From Candidatus Brocadia sapporoensis (GTDB lineage Bacteria; Planctomycetota; Brocadiia; Brocadiales; Brocadiaceae), in the NCBI RefSeq assembly GCF_001753675.2, contig NZ_MJUW02000114.1, positions 1 through 64,000 of the forward strand: a stretch of DNA of 64,000 bases, written 5' to 3'. Under the pieces are notes generated by a model. That model had not been told where the DNA came from. It was given only the letters and a program-made list of their open reading frames with translations, and made no database searches. Both the position numbers and the translations under genes were made by a program. This document shows, in pieces, positions 7,936-17,374 of the stretch (within the stretch, counting starts at the first letter, position 1; every line of letters starts with the position of its first letter).

Positions 7936-8991
7936 ATGAACACGAGCAATAGGACAGTGCCGGCCAGTTATGATTTATTGTCGCCTTTCCTTCTTGCGCC
8001 AGGTGGAACACGAATTATACAGATACAGCCTACACTTCGTTGCAATCTGCGCTGCGTACATTGCTATTCAGAGAGTGGTCCCGACCGGACTGAAGAACTA
8101 TCTCTCGAAAGCTTGAAAAATTTCCTTGCGGATGCAGGCAGTCTTGGATATCGGTATGTTGGTGTTTCCGGGGGAGAGCCACTCTTATGGGAAGGACTAG
8201 AAGGTTTTCTTGATTTTGCGATGGAAAAGGGATTCTCCACTTCCATTACAACAAATGGTACTCTTCTTACTGCAAAGAAAGCCGTTAGACTTCACAAGAG
8301 AGTAGGCATTGTCGCTGTGAGTGTAGATGGGCCGCCTGAGGATCATGCGGAGATACGCAGATCAACAACTGCTTTTATTTCCATGAAGCACGGGCTTTCA
8401 GCGCTGCGTGATGCAGGTGTTCCTTTTACACTTGCCTTTACTCTGACCCGGTACAATGCTGATCGACTACGTTGGCTCTATGAGTTTGCTAATGAAGAAG
8501 GTGCAGTAGGAATACACGTCCATCCTTTGTCAGGCATTGGGAGTGCTGGTATTTTTCTCTCTGCCGCAATTCCTGATAATGTAGAATTTAAGGTCGCATC
8601 GTGGCTTCTCGCACTATTAGTATGTAATAACGGGTCCGGTGTGCCCGTTATTACGTTTGACGCAATTCCGCGTGCTGTTGTAGAGCAGAGTTGCTGGCCA
8701 ATGCTCGTGGAAGATGTTGAACGGCTCCGCTCTGCACCATTCGCCGACCTTGTTCCTTCCCTTACAGTCGAGCCGGATGGCTGCATCGTTCCATTCACTT
8801 ATGGTTTTCGTCGTAAGTGGTCTCTTGGATTCATCGGACAAAAACCCTTAGATCGGATGGTAGAAGCATGGCGTGCAACATGCGCGGCTCCTGTCGCCAC
8901 AATCCTACGTTCTACTCTTGAACGGCTTGCAGCAGCAGATATCGAGTATTGTGATCTGTTCTGGGAGATGTTGGTATCGGCCAATGGCTAG
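7936..8991 (+). CDS. Second radical SAM enzyme
   Basis: A 351-residue radical SAM protein. CNLRCVHCY (about 36-44) binds the catalytic cluster and VSGGEPLLW (about 77-85) is the SAM-binding GGE motif. TTNGTLL and VSVDGPPEDH follow, as in the MoaA/PqqE/SPASM branch. The C-terminal part has the VEPDGCIVPFTYGF outline of a SPASM domain but too few cysteines for the usual auxiliary clusters, so these may be lost or replaced. AGGAGG lies just before the ATG. Base composition looks richer in G+C than the neighbouring genes, which hints at a separate origin. The substrate is unknown; the nearest small genes are at 7419 and 7510. Confidence 0.85.
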   Translation: MNTSNRTVPASYDLLSPFLLAPGGTRIIQIQPTLRCNLRCVHCYSESGPDRTEELSLESLKNFLADAGSLGYRYVGVSGGEPLLWEGLEGFLDFAMEKGFSTSITTNGTLLTAKKAVRLHKRVGIVAVSVDGPPEDHAEIRRSTTAFISMKHGLSALRDAGVPFTLAFTLTRYNADRLRWLYEFANEEGAVGIHVHPLSGIGSAGIFLSAAIPDNVEFKVASWLLALLVCNNGSGVPVITFDAIPRAVVEQSCWPMLVEDVERLRSAPFADLVPSLTVEPDGCIVPFTYGFRRKWSLGFIGQKPLDRMVEAWRATCAAPVATILRSTLERLAAADIEYCDLFWEMLVSANG

Positions 8992-9141
8992 TGGGGGAAT
9001 GGGTTCAGATCGCATCTTGAATAATTCCCTTTCTTACCGATTTAACACTTCCAACAAGAAAAACAACTAAGAAAAAAGATTATTATATCAAATGAGAAAA
9101 ATGTTAATCTGGAAGATTTAATTTTTGAAATGAGGCATTCC

Positions 9142-10275
9142 ATGAAAATCAAGCATTGTGTTTATTTCCTGACATTTCTTTCGCTACTTTCTCTTGCTTG
9201 CGCTAAAATTGAGGTGGCCGAGATCAAATTTAATCATGACACAACAAGCTGGAGCAATGATGCCCTGAATATCCGTCAGAATTTTACTCAGATCATTAAC
9301 GTACCGGAGTGGAGCGCTGTTAAAACAAATCCCAAGGATTCACCGGCTGCATTCGTTGGCGGCCGCAGTGTGAAAGTTATGGTAAAATTTAAAGGGAGTC
9401 GCGATGGTGTCTACAAGGTTTATACACAAGGCGGGCCTTTTCATTTAAAAAAGACCTCTGTCCAGATTCTCAATGGCGTTTCGAATCCGGCTTGGATTTC
9501 ATTCGAGACCTCGAATATACCGGCAAGGGTTACCGTTGCCGATGTGACATGGTCCTGGAAACGTAAATTATGGTGGGTATTCACTCAACAATTCGATACC
9601 AGTTATCATCGCTTTTATACCGTTCTGGATGAGCCAAAAGAGCCGTGGAAACAGGCGCCTTTTCCTGACAGCCAGAATCCGTGGACTGAAGCACTCGACT
9701 ATGCCTGCTCCTGGGCAGATGGAGAAGGGACGTTTGATGGAATCGCTGGTAAGGTTACTGAACATATCAACAATGGACCATACTCCTATGATCAAAATGG
9801 GGGAGCAACGCACTATGGATATTATAATCTGACCGCTTTTCTGGATCGACTCAACGGCGGCTGGGGTAATGGGTCGGTTGTCAATTGTTCAGATTGTGGA
9901 ATGTCAGTAACAACATTTTCAAACTTGCTCGGCTGTCAACTGTGGTCATCAAAGATGGGATGGGGGTTTTCTCTAAACAAAATTATTGCCGTAGGATATT
10001 CCACATTTGCCTGTCCGGATTGGGGATGTGGATTCAATTATCATGAAGTTGCCTGGACAGGGAATGCCCTTGCCAGTGAACCGGTTTTTGATGCATGCCT
10101 CAAGGTTGATGGCGATGCGGATCCGGTAAATTCCCCTCATACTGCTTTATTACCAAAAAATATCATCTTTGACGATCCATCGAATATCGATTATCACGAA
10201 AGGCTTGTGCCACCGGCCTCGCTTCCTAATTGCCTGGCACGGCCATCAACAAAAACGAGACCGCCGGTATTTTAA
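9142..10275 (+). CDS. Transglutaminase-like lipoprotein
   Basis: A lipoprotein of 377 residues from the preferred ATG at 9142 (TGAGG six bases upstream; an in-frame ATG lies at 9130). The signal peptide ends in the lipobox LSLAC. The C-terminal half has the Cys-His-Asp order of a transglutaminase/papain-like fold: VNCSDCGMSVTTFSNLLG, then FNYHEVAW, then PVFDACLKVD. Many Trp and aromatic residues fit an extracytoplasmic enzyme that cleaves or crosslinks peptides. The N-terminal half looks beta-rich and is unassigned. It is followed 132 bases later by another exported protein, a likely partner. The fold call is from motifs only. Confidence 0.68.
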   Translation: MKIKHCVYFLTFLSLLSLACAKIEVAEIKFNHDTTSWSNDALNIRQNFTQIINVPEWSAVKTNPKDSPAAFVGGRSVKVMVKFKGSRDGVYKVYTQGGPFHLKKTSVQILNGVSNPAWISFETSNIPARVTVADVTWSWKRKLWWVFTQQFDTSYHRFYTVLDEPKEPWKQAPFPDSQNPWTEALDYACSWADGEGTFDGIAGKVTEHINNGPYSYDQNGGATHYGYYNLTAFLDRLNGGWGNGSVVNCSDCGMSVTTFSNLLGCQLWSSKMGWGFSLNKIIAVGYSTFACPDWGCGFNYHEVAWTGNALASEPVFDACLKVDGDADPVNSPHTALLPKNIIFDDPSNIDYHERLVPPASLPNCLARPSTKTRPPVF

Positions 10276-10407
10276 GGGAGGGTACGCGTAATGAACTCGT
10301 GACATTTTCATAGCCATCACTGTGCGGTACAGAGAAATTCACTAACCATGGCGTTGTGAAAAGCTACCATTGTTTGACTTATTTTGTCCACTAAAGAGGA
10401 GATTATA

Positions 10408-10998
10408 ATGCAATTAACCCATGTTAAACTGATTTCTGCGCTGATAATTTTGCTGCCACTGTTTTCATTTGTTTCACATGCGGAAGAATCAGAAGAAACC
10501 CAGCGGGATTATCTTAAAAAACAAGTTCAATATGACCGATGGAAAGATATTTTGAAAACAAAATCCGAATTTCGCTATGAAGAGTTTAAACTGGACAATA
10601 CTACAGTAAGTCCCTGGCGTATTCAACGCATGCAAGAAATTGGAAAAGCTGACCGCGGAAAAACAATTCGATATGTCCTCTCAAAATCTGATATTGTCCG
10701 GGAGGCGCGGGAGATACTTCTGGTTTCTGTCACCTACTGTCCGACACGAGCTGACGCAGCAGAAGGACTTGTTGACCACTTGCTCGGAATACAACGTCCC
10801 GGTCTTAAGCTTGTCGAGGAAGACGCCATGATACTGGGTGATCTTGAGATCAACATTCCGGATAGTCCCGAGCCGGCTATTTTCTATATTAGAGGCAATA
10901 TTTTGATCTCTGTTGAAAATGCAGGAGAAAAAGCGGCAACGGACATCAGGTTGCTGGCGAAAACTCTTGATGAATATCTCAAGAAAAAACAGAAGTAA
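10408..10998 (+). CDS. Exported protein of unknown function
   Basis: A 196-residue protein from ATG 10408 with GAGGAG eight bases upstream; a TTG at 10384 would add eight residues that encode the Shine-Dalgarno itself. The signal peptide is clear, with a hydrophobic core ALIILLPLFSF and a cleavage site near SHA-EE. The mature part is charged and alternates helices with short strands (SDIVREAREILLVSVTYC, EPAIFYIRGNILISVENAG). It probably works in the periplasm or envelope together with the transglutaminase-like lipoprotein before it. Family not recognised. Confidence 0.7.
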   Translation: MQLTHVKLISALIILLPLFSFVSHAEESEETQRDYLKKQVQYDRWKDILKTKSEFRYEEFKLDNTTVSPWRIQRMQEIGKADRGKTIRYVLSKSDIVREAREILLVSVTYCPTRADAAEGLVDHLLGIQRPGLKLVEEDAMILGDLEINIPDSPEPAIFYIRGNILISVENAGEKAATDIRLLAKTLDEYLKKKQK

Positions 10999-11062
10999 CT
11001 TTCCTGCACCGGAAGATTGAGTTTTATTAAATACTGTTAAAAAAAGAAAGAGGATATTTGGT

Positions 11063-11170
11063 ATGGCGGAGGATCCCTTAATGACAACTGTAAGGCATCA
11101 AGGACATTTGCTATCATCAAATATCTTCAGGAAAAGTATATACGCTCAAGCATGTAATCTCGTTGGCTGA
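11063..11170 (+). CDS. Possible 35-residue small protein
   Basis: AGAGG lies about ten bases before an ATG that opens a 35-codon frame (MAEDPLMTTVRHQ at the N-terminus, ending AQACNLVG). It sits between the exported protein and the convergent mnmG. No family or conservation evidence is available to me, so it may be spurious. Confidence 0.22.
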   Translation: MAEDPLMTTVRHQGHLLSSNIFRKSIYAQACNLVG

Positions 11171-11198
11171 GATACATTTAACTCTTGAAATTTGTGTA

Positions 11199-13064
11199 CT
11201 ATTGGTGGGGCATTGCCTTTTCACTCTCCTCTGGATTAATACAATCGGTTATTTTTTTTCCTTTCCCTGCAAGATGGATCATAAGAATGGAAATATCGGC
11301 AGGAGAAACACCTGAAATACGCGATGCCTGCGCCAGTGAAACCGGGCGGATTTGCAAAAGTTTTTGGCGTGCCTCTTTTCTCAACTCAGAAATATTCTGG
11401 TAGTCAACCCAGGAAGGTATTTTACAGTCTTCCATTCTTTTAAACTTCTCTACTTGTATATGCTGGCGTTCTATGTATCCCTTGTATTTTATCTCGATTT
11501 CAACCTGTTCTTTGACTTCTTTTGACAGGTGTCTCCGGCAAAGTTCAGCGTCTATAGCAAACAGATGATCAAAGGTGCAATCCGGGCGACTCAATATTTT
11601 TGCCAAAGTGTCTGGCCCTATCAGTTTTTTATCCATATATGTCAGAACATCTGTAATGGTATCTTCTTTTTCCTGCAATTTGCTCCACTGCTGTTCTGAA
11701 ATGAGTCCGTAACGGTATCCGTATTTCATCAATCTTCTATCGGCATTATCATGCCTTAAGAGAAGCCGGTATTCCGCACGGGAGGTAAACATCCGATAGG
11801 GTTCTTGTGTGCCTTTTGTCACAAGGTCGTCGATCAATACACCGATGTATGCCTCCGACCGGTCTAAGAGAAAAGGTTCTTTTTTTTGTATTTTCAATGC
11901 AGCATTGATACCTGCCATAATTCCCTGGGCAGCGGCTTCTTCATAACCAGAGGTTCCATTAATTTGTCCGGCATGGAAAAGGTTTTCTATAAGCTTGGTT
12001 TCCAAAGAAGGCTGGAGCTGGGTAGGAGGCACAAAGTCATATTCGATAGCATAACCGTACCTCACAATTTCTGTTGTTTCCAGGCCAGTAATAGAATGCA
12101 CGATTGCCTCTTGAACATCGTGAGGCATACTGGTGGAAATCCCGTTGCAATAAATTTCAAGCGTGTTTAACCCTTCGGGTTCAAGAAATACCTGGTGCTG
12201 ATCTTTTCCTGAAAAGCGTACAATTTTATCTTCCAGAGACGGACAGTATCGTGGACCTACAGACTGAATCTGTCCCGTATAGAGCGGCGCACGGGACAGG
12301 TTAGACATAACAATCTTATGGGTGTTGTGATTCGTATATGTAATATAACAGGGAACCTGGGATCGGTTTATCTTTTCCGTTGAAAAGGAAAAAGGTTGGG
12401 GATTTTCATCTCCGTATTGAGGCGTAAGTGCCTTATAATCAATCGTACGGCCATTGAGACGTGGAGGAGTGCCGGTCTTGAGACGACCTACCTCAAACCC
12501 GAGCCTTCGCAAGGAATCCGATAGCTTTTCTGATGTAAGTTCACCAATACGGCCACCAGAGGTGATGAACTTACCGATATGGATAAGACCTTTTAAAAAT
12601 GTTCCTGTCGTGAGGATAACGGCCTTTGCCTTGTATTGTAAGCCGCTTTGTCCAATAATTCCAATTACTTTTTTCTTGTCGACGATGAAATTATCGGCAA
12701 TTTCTTGTCTTAAAAAAAGATTAGGCTGGCTTTCCACTCTTTTTTTCATGGATACCTGATAGGCTTTTTTATCGGCTTGAGCACGGGGTGAATGGACGGC
12801 AGGCCCTTTCTTGGTATTGAGCATTCGAAACTGGATGCCAGTTTCATCCGTTACCTTTGCCATCTCTCCACCGAGGGCATCAATTTCACGAACCAATTGA
12901 CCTTTTGCAAGGCCACCGATAGCAGGATTGCATGACATTTGAGCAACCGTATCCAGATTTATAGAGAACAATGCGGTGCTCATTCCCATACGCGCGGATG
13001 CGAGAGCTGCTTCGCAGCCCGCATGCCCGGCGCCGACCACGATTACATCAAACTCTGTATGCAT
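11199..13064 (-). CDS. mnmG: tRNA uridine 5-carboxymethylaminomethyl modification enzyme MnmG (GidA)
   Basis: A full-length 621-residue FAD enzyme that, with MnmE, makes cmnm5U or nm5U at the wobble position of tRNAs. The N-terminus has the dinucleotide-binding motif GAGHAGCEAALASARMG. The family signatures GGLAKGQLVREIDALGG and TGTPPRLNGRTIDY are present, and the C-terminal helical domain has the expected YKGYIERQ and ISGVSPADI segments. It starts three bases after the rny stop, so the two are almost certainly co-transcribed. mnmE is not in this window. Length and motifs are normal. Confidence 0.97.
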   Translation of the reverse strand: MHTEFDVIVVGAGHAGCEAALASARMGMSTALFSINLDTVAQMSCNPAIGGLAKGQLVREIDALGGEMAKVTDETGIQFRMLNTKKGPAVHSPRAQADKKAYQVSMKKRVESQPNLFLRQEIADNFIVDKKKVIGIIGQSGLQYKAKAVILTTGTFLKGLIHIGKFITSGGRIGELTSEKLSDSLRRLGFEVGRLKTGTPPRLNGRTIDYKALTPQYGDENPQPFSFSTEKINRSQVPCYITYTNHNTHKIVMSNLSRAPLYTGQIQSVGPRYCPSLEDKIVRFSGKDQHQVFLEPEGLNTLEIYCNGISTSMPHDVQEAIVHSITGLETTEIVRYGYAIEYDFVPPTQLQPSLETKLIENLFHAGQINGTSGYEEAAAQGIMAGINAALKIQKKEPFLLDRSEAYIGVLIDDLVTKGTQEPYRMFTSRAEYRLLLRHDNADRRLMKYGYRYGLISEQQWSKLQEKEDTITDVLTYMDKKLIGPDTLAKILSRPDCTFDHLFAIDAELCRRHLSKEVKEQVEIEIKYKGYIERQHIQVEKFKRMEDCKIPSWVDYQNISELRKEARQKLLQIRPVSLAQASRISGVSPADISILMIHLAGKGKKITDCINPEESEKAMPHQ

Positions 13065-13067
13065 ATA

Positions 13068-14624
13068 CTACTTTGCATGTTCAATGAAACGTGTTTCACG
13101 AATTACGGTAACAACGACCTCCCCCGGATATTCCAATTGTCCCTCAATTTCTCTGGCAATGTCGTAGCACATCTTAGCGGCAGCCTTGTCATTGGTTTTG
13201 TCCGGGCACACCATCACCCGTACTTCCCTCCCAGCCTGTATGGCATAGGCGCTTTCTACGCCGCTGAAAGAGGTTGCGATATTTTCCAGTTTTTCAAGAC
13301 GTTTGATGTATTTTTCTAACGTCTCTCTTCTTGCACCAGGCCTACCGGCGGAAATGGCATCGGCTGCACTTACCAATACCGTATAAATTGATTCAACGGG
13401 TGTTTCCTCATGGTGGCCGGCAATCGCATTCACCACTTCAGGTCTTTCATCATAACGTTTTGCAAGATCTGCACCTGCAACGGCATGAGTGCCTTCCATT
13501 TCAGGGCCAATAGCCTTGCCTATATCATGTAAAAGTCCGCAACGTTTTGCCAGCGGAACATCTAGTTTTAATTCTCCTGCAATTATTCCCATAAGATTCG
13601 CAACTTCGATAGAATGCCGCAACTGATTTTGTCCATAACTCGTTCTGTACTTGAGCCTGCCAATAAGCTTTATTATTTCCGGGTGAATCGTATGAATTCC
13701 CAAATCAAAGCAGGTTTGTTTTCCCGTTTCATGAATAACTTGTTCAATTTCCTTTTCCGTCTCCTTCACAATTTCCTCAATATGCGCCGGATGGATTCGT
13801 CCGTCAACGATCAATTTTTCCATCGATTGACGAGCTATTTCACGACGAACACTGTCAAACCCTGAAAGGACGATTACGCCTGGTGTATCATCCACAATGA
13901 CATCAATGCCCGTCGCCTTCTCAAATGCCCGGATGTTTCTCCCTTCTCGCCCGATGATACGACCTTTCATTTCATTGTTAGGGAGTTCGATCGAGCTTAC
14001 AATATTTTCAGCGGTGTGAGTCGCAGCGCATCGTTGAATTGCCGTGCTTATTAACGATATGGCAGTCTGTTCAGCATTTTCTTTGGATTCAGTTATTTTT
14101 CTTGAAATTAATTCAGCGCATTTAACATCGAGTTCTTTTTCCAACCGGCTTAACAAGAGCTTCTCAGCGTCTTCTCTGGATAAGTTGGATATTTTCAGAA
14201 GAGCCTTATTCTCTTCCTCTATGATTTTTTCCAGTTCCAGTCTTTTTTCGTCTATTTTTTTTTCTTTTTGAGCAAAATTTGCAGAAAGAGTATCAATATA
14301 TCGTTCCTTTTTTGTTAATAACTCCATCTTGCGTTCAAGGTTATCTTCTCTTTTGCTGAGCCTCTTTTCTTGTAACCGTAGCTCCATCTTGGTTTCTTGT
14401 GTTTCTTTTTCGAAGGCCTCTCTTCGCTGATACAGTTCGGCTTTTGCTGCCAAACCAGCCTCTTTTTTAATTTTTTCAGCATCCTTGACGGACTCCTCAA
14501 TGAGATGCTTTATCTTCTTTTCGCTGGACGCTTGCTTTTTTCTGAATACCAGTATACACAGGAAGTATCCAATAGCGACGCATGCAGGAAGAAGGAGGTA
14601 TGGAAGTATTTGAAATAGTTGCAT
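13068..14624 (-). CDS. rny: Ribonuclease Y
   Basis: A 518-residue membrane-anchored endoribonuclease that starts mRNA turnover. The layout is canonical: an N-terminal membrane helix (residues about 5-27), a long charged coiled coil to about 200, a KH domain with [19 protein letters not shown], and an HD domain with LLHDIGKA and the downstream GHHEE. The C-terminus VTVIRETRF is typical. It is upstream of mnmG in a tight pair. All metal-binding HD residues appear to be intact. Confidence 0.97.
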   Translation of the reverse strand: MQLFQILPYLLLPACVAIGYFLCILVFRKKQASSEKKIKHLIEESVKDAEKIKKEAGLAAKAELYQRREAFEKETQETKMELRLQEKRLSKREDNLERKMELLTKKERYIDTLSANFAQKEKKIDEKRLELEKIIEEENKALLKISNLSREDAEKLLLSRLEKELDVKCAELISRKITESKENAEQTAISLISTAIQRCAATHTAENIVSSIELPNNEMKGRIIGREGRNIRAFEKATGIDVIVDDTPGVIVLSGFDSVRREIARQSMEKLIVDGRIHPAHIEEIVKETEKEIEQVIHETGKQTCFDLGIHTIHPEIIKLIGRLKYRTSYGQNQLRHSIEVANLMGIIAGELKLDVPLAKRCGLLHDIGKAIGPEMEGTHAVAGADLAKRYDERPEVVNAIAGHHEETPVESIYTVLVSAADAISAGRPGARRETLEKYIKRLEKLENIATSFSGVESAYAIQAGREVRVMVCPDKTNDKAAAKMCYDIAREIEGQLEYPGEVVVTVIRETRFIEHAK

Positions 14625-15379
14625 CTTATGTTATAAGTCGATTTATCGGACTTATCCTCCAAAAATAATAAAAATCCTGGATCTATTAAGAGATAATAAC
14701 AAAAAACGAAGGTCGGAAAAACTGTGTCTTTTGGAAGAAATGCCACCGGTGAGAAATGTCGATGAGTTGAATTATAGAATAGGAAAAGAATAACAGGTTC
14801 TTTATGGAAAAAACAAAAGCATGTCTTGAAATGTACCGTTAACACTTATAGTTTTGACACTTTTGCAAAATGATGCTGTGTTATGAAAAACATATCTTTT
14901 TGCCTTATTACTTAGATTAACCCAAGTGCACGCATTAAATATTTTTTTTAAGATCCTTATGATTATCACAAACGATAATCGGGCACATTAAACAACGCAT
15001 CTGAAATCCAGCAAAAACTTGTTTTTGGTAAAACCATGCTTACTTTATAAAAAGTATCGACGTACTGCCTTTTATTCATATTCCCAGGTATTTCTTTTAA
15101 AGATTTAATATCATCGGTGACATTTTTTCTCAGATTGGGATTTCCCCGAAAATTTATTTAAAGTTTAAAACCATACTAAAATTATAATTCTAACAAGCCC
15201 TATGGAAGGACTTTAAATCTGATTAGAAATACAAAACGACAACAAAAATTTTTTAAATTTAAAAGCGAATTTTAAACTATCCTTTATACCAAGTCAAGCG
15301 ATTTTATATCCATATTATTAAAAGAGTTAAGAAACTGCGAATCTTTCCTTTTTTAGTTATTTAATTTATTCCTTGAGGC
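14625..15379. other. AT-rich intergenic stretch
   Basis: About 750 bases with no credible gene, RNA motif or repeat. It presumably contains the promoter of rny-mnmG on the minus strand, but no clear consensus is visible. Its 3' side leads into the strong plus-strand promoter at 15380. Confidence 0.5.
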
Positions 15380-15408
15380 TTGACAAGAAAAATATCGCTC
15401 AGTATAAT
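15380..15408 (+). promoter_or_regulatory. Consensus sigma-70 promoter
   Basis: TTGACA (15380-15385) and TATAAT (15403-15408) are both perfect and separated by exactly 17 bases. Transcription should start near 15415, giving an untranslated leader of about 80 bases before the lipoyl-domain gene. A perfect housekeeping promoter in this AT-rich region suggests high constitutive expression. Confidence 0.85.
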
Positions 15409-15495
15409 GCTTTTCCTTCATTTTGCTTAAGTAATCTTAATAAAGGTTTAATATTTTTGTAACGTTATTATTTTGATAACGTAAGGAGTGGTTAT

Positions 15496-15873
15496 ATGAG
15501 AGTAGAAGTAGAATTACCCGAAGTAGAAGGAAATAACGGAGACGAAGCAACTGTTTCCTTTTGGTATGTCGAGGAGGATGAGGAAGTGGAAGAAGGTGAA
15601 GACCTTGTTGAGATGATTACAGAAAAAACCACGTTTAATGTTACTGCGCCTGTGTCAGGAAGATTGCTGGAAATTCTTGCGCAGGAAGGTGATGTAGTGA
15701 AGATAGGTGATATTATGGCGATCCTTGAGACCGAAGGAGAGGAAGACAGCGAAGAAGAAGAGGAGGTAGAGGAGGAAGAAGAAGAAGAAGAAGAAGAAGA
15801 AGAAGAAGAAGATGATGATGATGATGAAGATGAAGATGAAGATGACGAAGAGGAAGATGACGAGGACGATTAA
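15496..15873 (+). CDS. Stand-alone lipoyl/biotinyl-type domain protein with polyacidic tail
   Basis: A 125-residue protein. Residues about 1-80 form a lipoyl-type domain: VSFWYVEEDEEVEEGEDLVEM, then ITEKTTFNVTAPVSGRLLEI with the likely modified lysine in TEKT, then GDVVKIGDIMAILE. In 2-oxoacid dehydrogenases this domain swings between active sites, but here no catalytic domain follows. Instead about 45 residues of almost only Glu and Asp end the protein, encoded by GAA/GAG and then GAT/GAC runs. The tail could bind metal or a basic partner. AAGGAG precedes the ATG and a perfect promoter drives it. No dehydrogenase or lipoate ligase gene is adjacent. The modifying group (lipoate or biotin) is not decided by sequence. 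Confidence 0.8.
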   Translation: MRVEVELPEVEGNNGDEATVSFWYVEEDEEVEEGEDLVEMITEKTTFNVTAPVSGRLLEILAQEGDVVKIGDIMAILETEGEEDSEEEEEVEEEEEEEEEEEEEEDDDDDEDEDEDDEEEDDEDD

Positions 15874-16038
15874 TATTTTTCTGTAAACGAATAATACCGT
15901 CCTTATGATTTTGCTCGCGTCATAGATACCGCAATTAAATCGTTCCTCTCTTCATCCGCTTGTGTACAAGTGAATGAAGGGAGGAAAAAATTTCCCAAGA
16001 TCTATAGAACCATCTCTTGATACAGAGCCGAATGATAC

Positions 16039-17067
16039 ATGTCTTTTAAAAATATTTTTTGCCAGGACCGTATTGTAAACTTATTTCAGAAGGCTATAGT
16101 ACATGATCATCTGGCACACGCATATATTTTTGCAGGCCAGGAAGGAATTGGCAAAACACTGTTTTCAAAAGAACTAGCGAAAACCATTTTTTGTCAACAT
16201 GCTAGAGCAGATGCCTGTGATACCTGCAGTCATTGTCAAAGAATTACCAATGATAATTTTCCTGACCTCTTTTTCGTGCTTCCCGAAAAAAACAGCCGGA
16301 CGATCAAAATAGAGCAATTAAGGCATCTCCAGGATGTCCTGCATGTTAAACCTTTGGAGTCAAAATACAAAATTGCAATTATTCAGTCTGCTGACAAAAT
16401 GAACGAGGAGTCGTCAAATTGTTTATTGAAAACATTAGAAGAGCCTCCTTCGCATGCTATTATTATATTAATTGTAACCTCTTTAGAGTCCGTGAGAGAA
16501 ACGGTTCGGTCGAGATGTCAAATTATAAGGTTTTTTCCTTTATCGATGATCGTAGTAAAAGACATCCTCGTAAACAGTTTCCATCTGGATGAGAAACAAG
16601 CAGAACAATTGGCATGTATATCCAATGGCAGCATAGAAAGAGCTGCACTCCTTTCCAGTACGCATGCTTTAGATAAAAAAAACTGGCTTGTCGACCGAAT
16701 TTTAACATTAGGAATGAACGACAATCTGACCTTTTCAAAAGAATTACTTGATAAGTGGAATATCCAGGATTTGGAGATATTAGAGGAAAAACGATCGCAG
16801 GTAAAGGAACTTATTCTCTCATTTCTTTTGTATTATAGGGACTTACTTATCTGTAAGATACAGAGTGGAATGCCTGTTTATCATACGAATTGGAGAAACA
16901 CGTTGACCTCTAAGTGCCAAGTATTGTCTGAAGAAGTTTTGTTTCGCATTATCCAGGTAATCAAAACATCCCTTGAACAACTTGACCATAATGCTAATAT
17001 TGCCTTATTATTGGAAAACATGATAACAAAAATACTTCGTCTTCAATTTGGTGACAGAACGGTGTAA
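16039..17067 (+). CDS. holB: DNA polymerase III subunit delta prime
   Basis: A 342-residue clamp-loader subunit of the AAA+ family. AHAYIFAGQEGIGKTLFSKE holds the P-loop (GQEGIGKT). A zinc module follows, CQHARADACDTCSHC, and then the SRC motif (ETVRSRCQ). LKTLEEPPSHAIIILI is typical of delta-prime/tau proteins. Delta prime usually lacks ATPase activity although here the P-loop looks intact. The Shine-Dalgarno before the ATG is weak. Confidence 0.93.
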   Translation: MSFKNIFCQDRIVNLFQKAIVHDHLAHAYIFAGQEGIGKTLFSKELAKTIFCQHARADACDTCSHCQRITNDNFPDLFFVLPEKNSRTIKIEQLRHLQDVLHVKPLESKYKIAIIQSADKMNEESSNCLLKTLEEPPSHAIIILIVTSLESVRETVRSRCQIIRFFPLSMIVVKDILVNSFHLDEKQAEQLACISNGSIERAALLSSTHALDKKNWLVDRILTLGMNDNLTFSKELLDKWNIQDLEILEEKRSQVKELILSFLLYYRDLLICKIQSGMPVYHTNWRNTLTSKCQVLSEEVLFRIIQVIKTSLEQLDHNANIALLLENMITKILRLQFGDRTV

Positions 17068-17170
17068 CAAAAAATATGTTTAATACAATCCACATTCTCC
17101 AGATTTCTGTTTTGAATCGATCATCTATCCGCAACAACGAAACAAATTTTTGGTAGAGTAGAAAAAAAGA

Positions 17171-17374
17171 GGCCTGGATGTCTTTTATGGCAACGGACTC
17201 TGTCTGGGCATCGTGTTTGGCGCACGGCTTCTTGGTATTGCAACCGGCGCCTTTTTAGAGGCAATACTGATGGGGGTAATCCTCTTACCCCCGCCCGATA
17301 TTTTCGGTACTTGTCTGATTCTGACCACGCTCACTGCGGGGAGCCTCATACTGATTGCTTCCTCAGTCCTTTAG
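17171..17374 (+). pseudogene. Remnant of a membrane protein gene
   Basis: An open frame without a convincing start encodes a very hydrophobic stretch (LGIVFGARLLGIATGAFLEA and LILTTLTAGSLILIASSVL) ending in TAG at 17372-17374. It looks like the C-terminal two membrane spans of a lost gene. The upstream frame is closed by a stop just before it. Confidence 0.4.
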
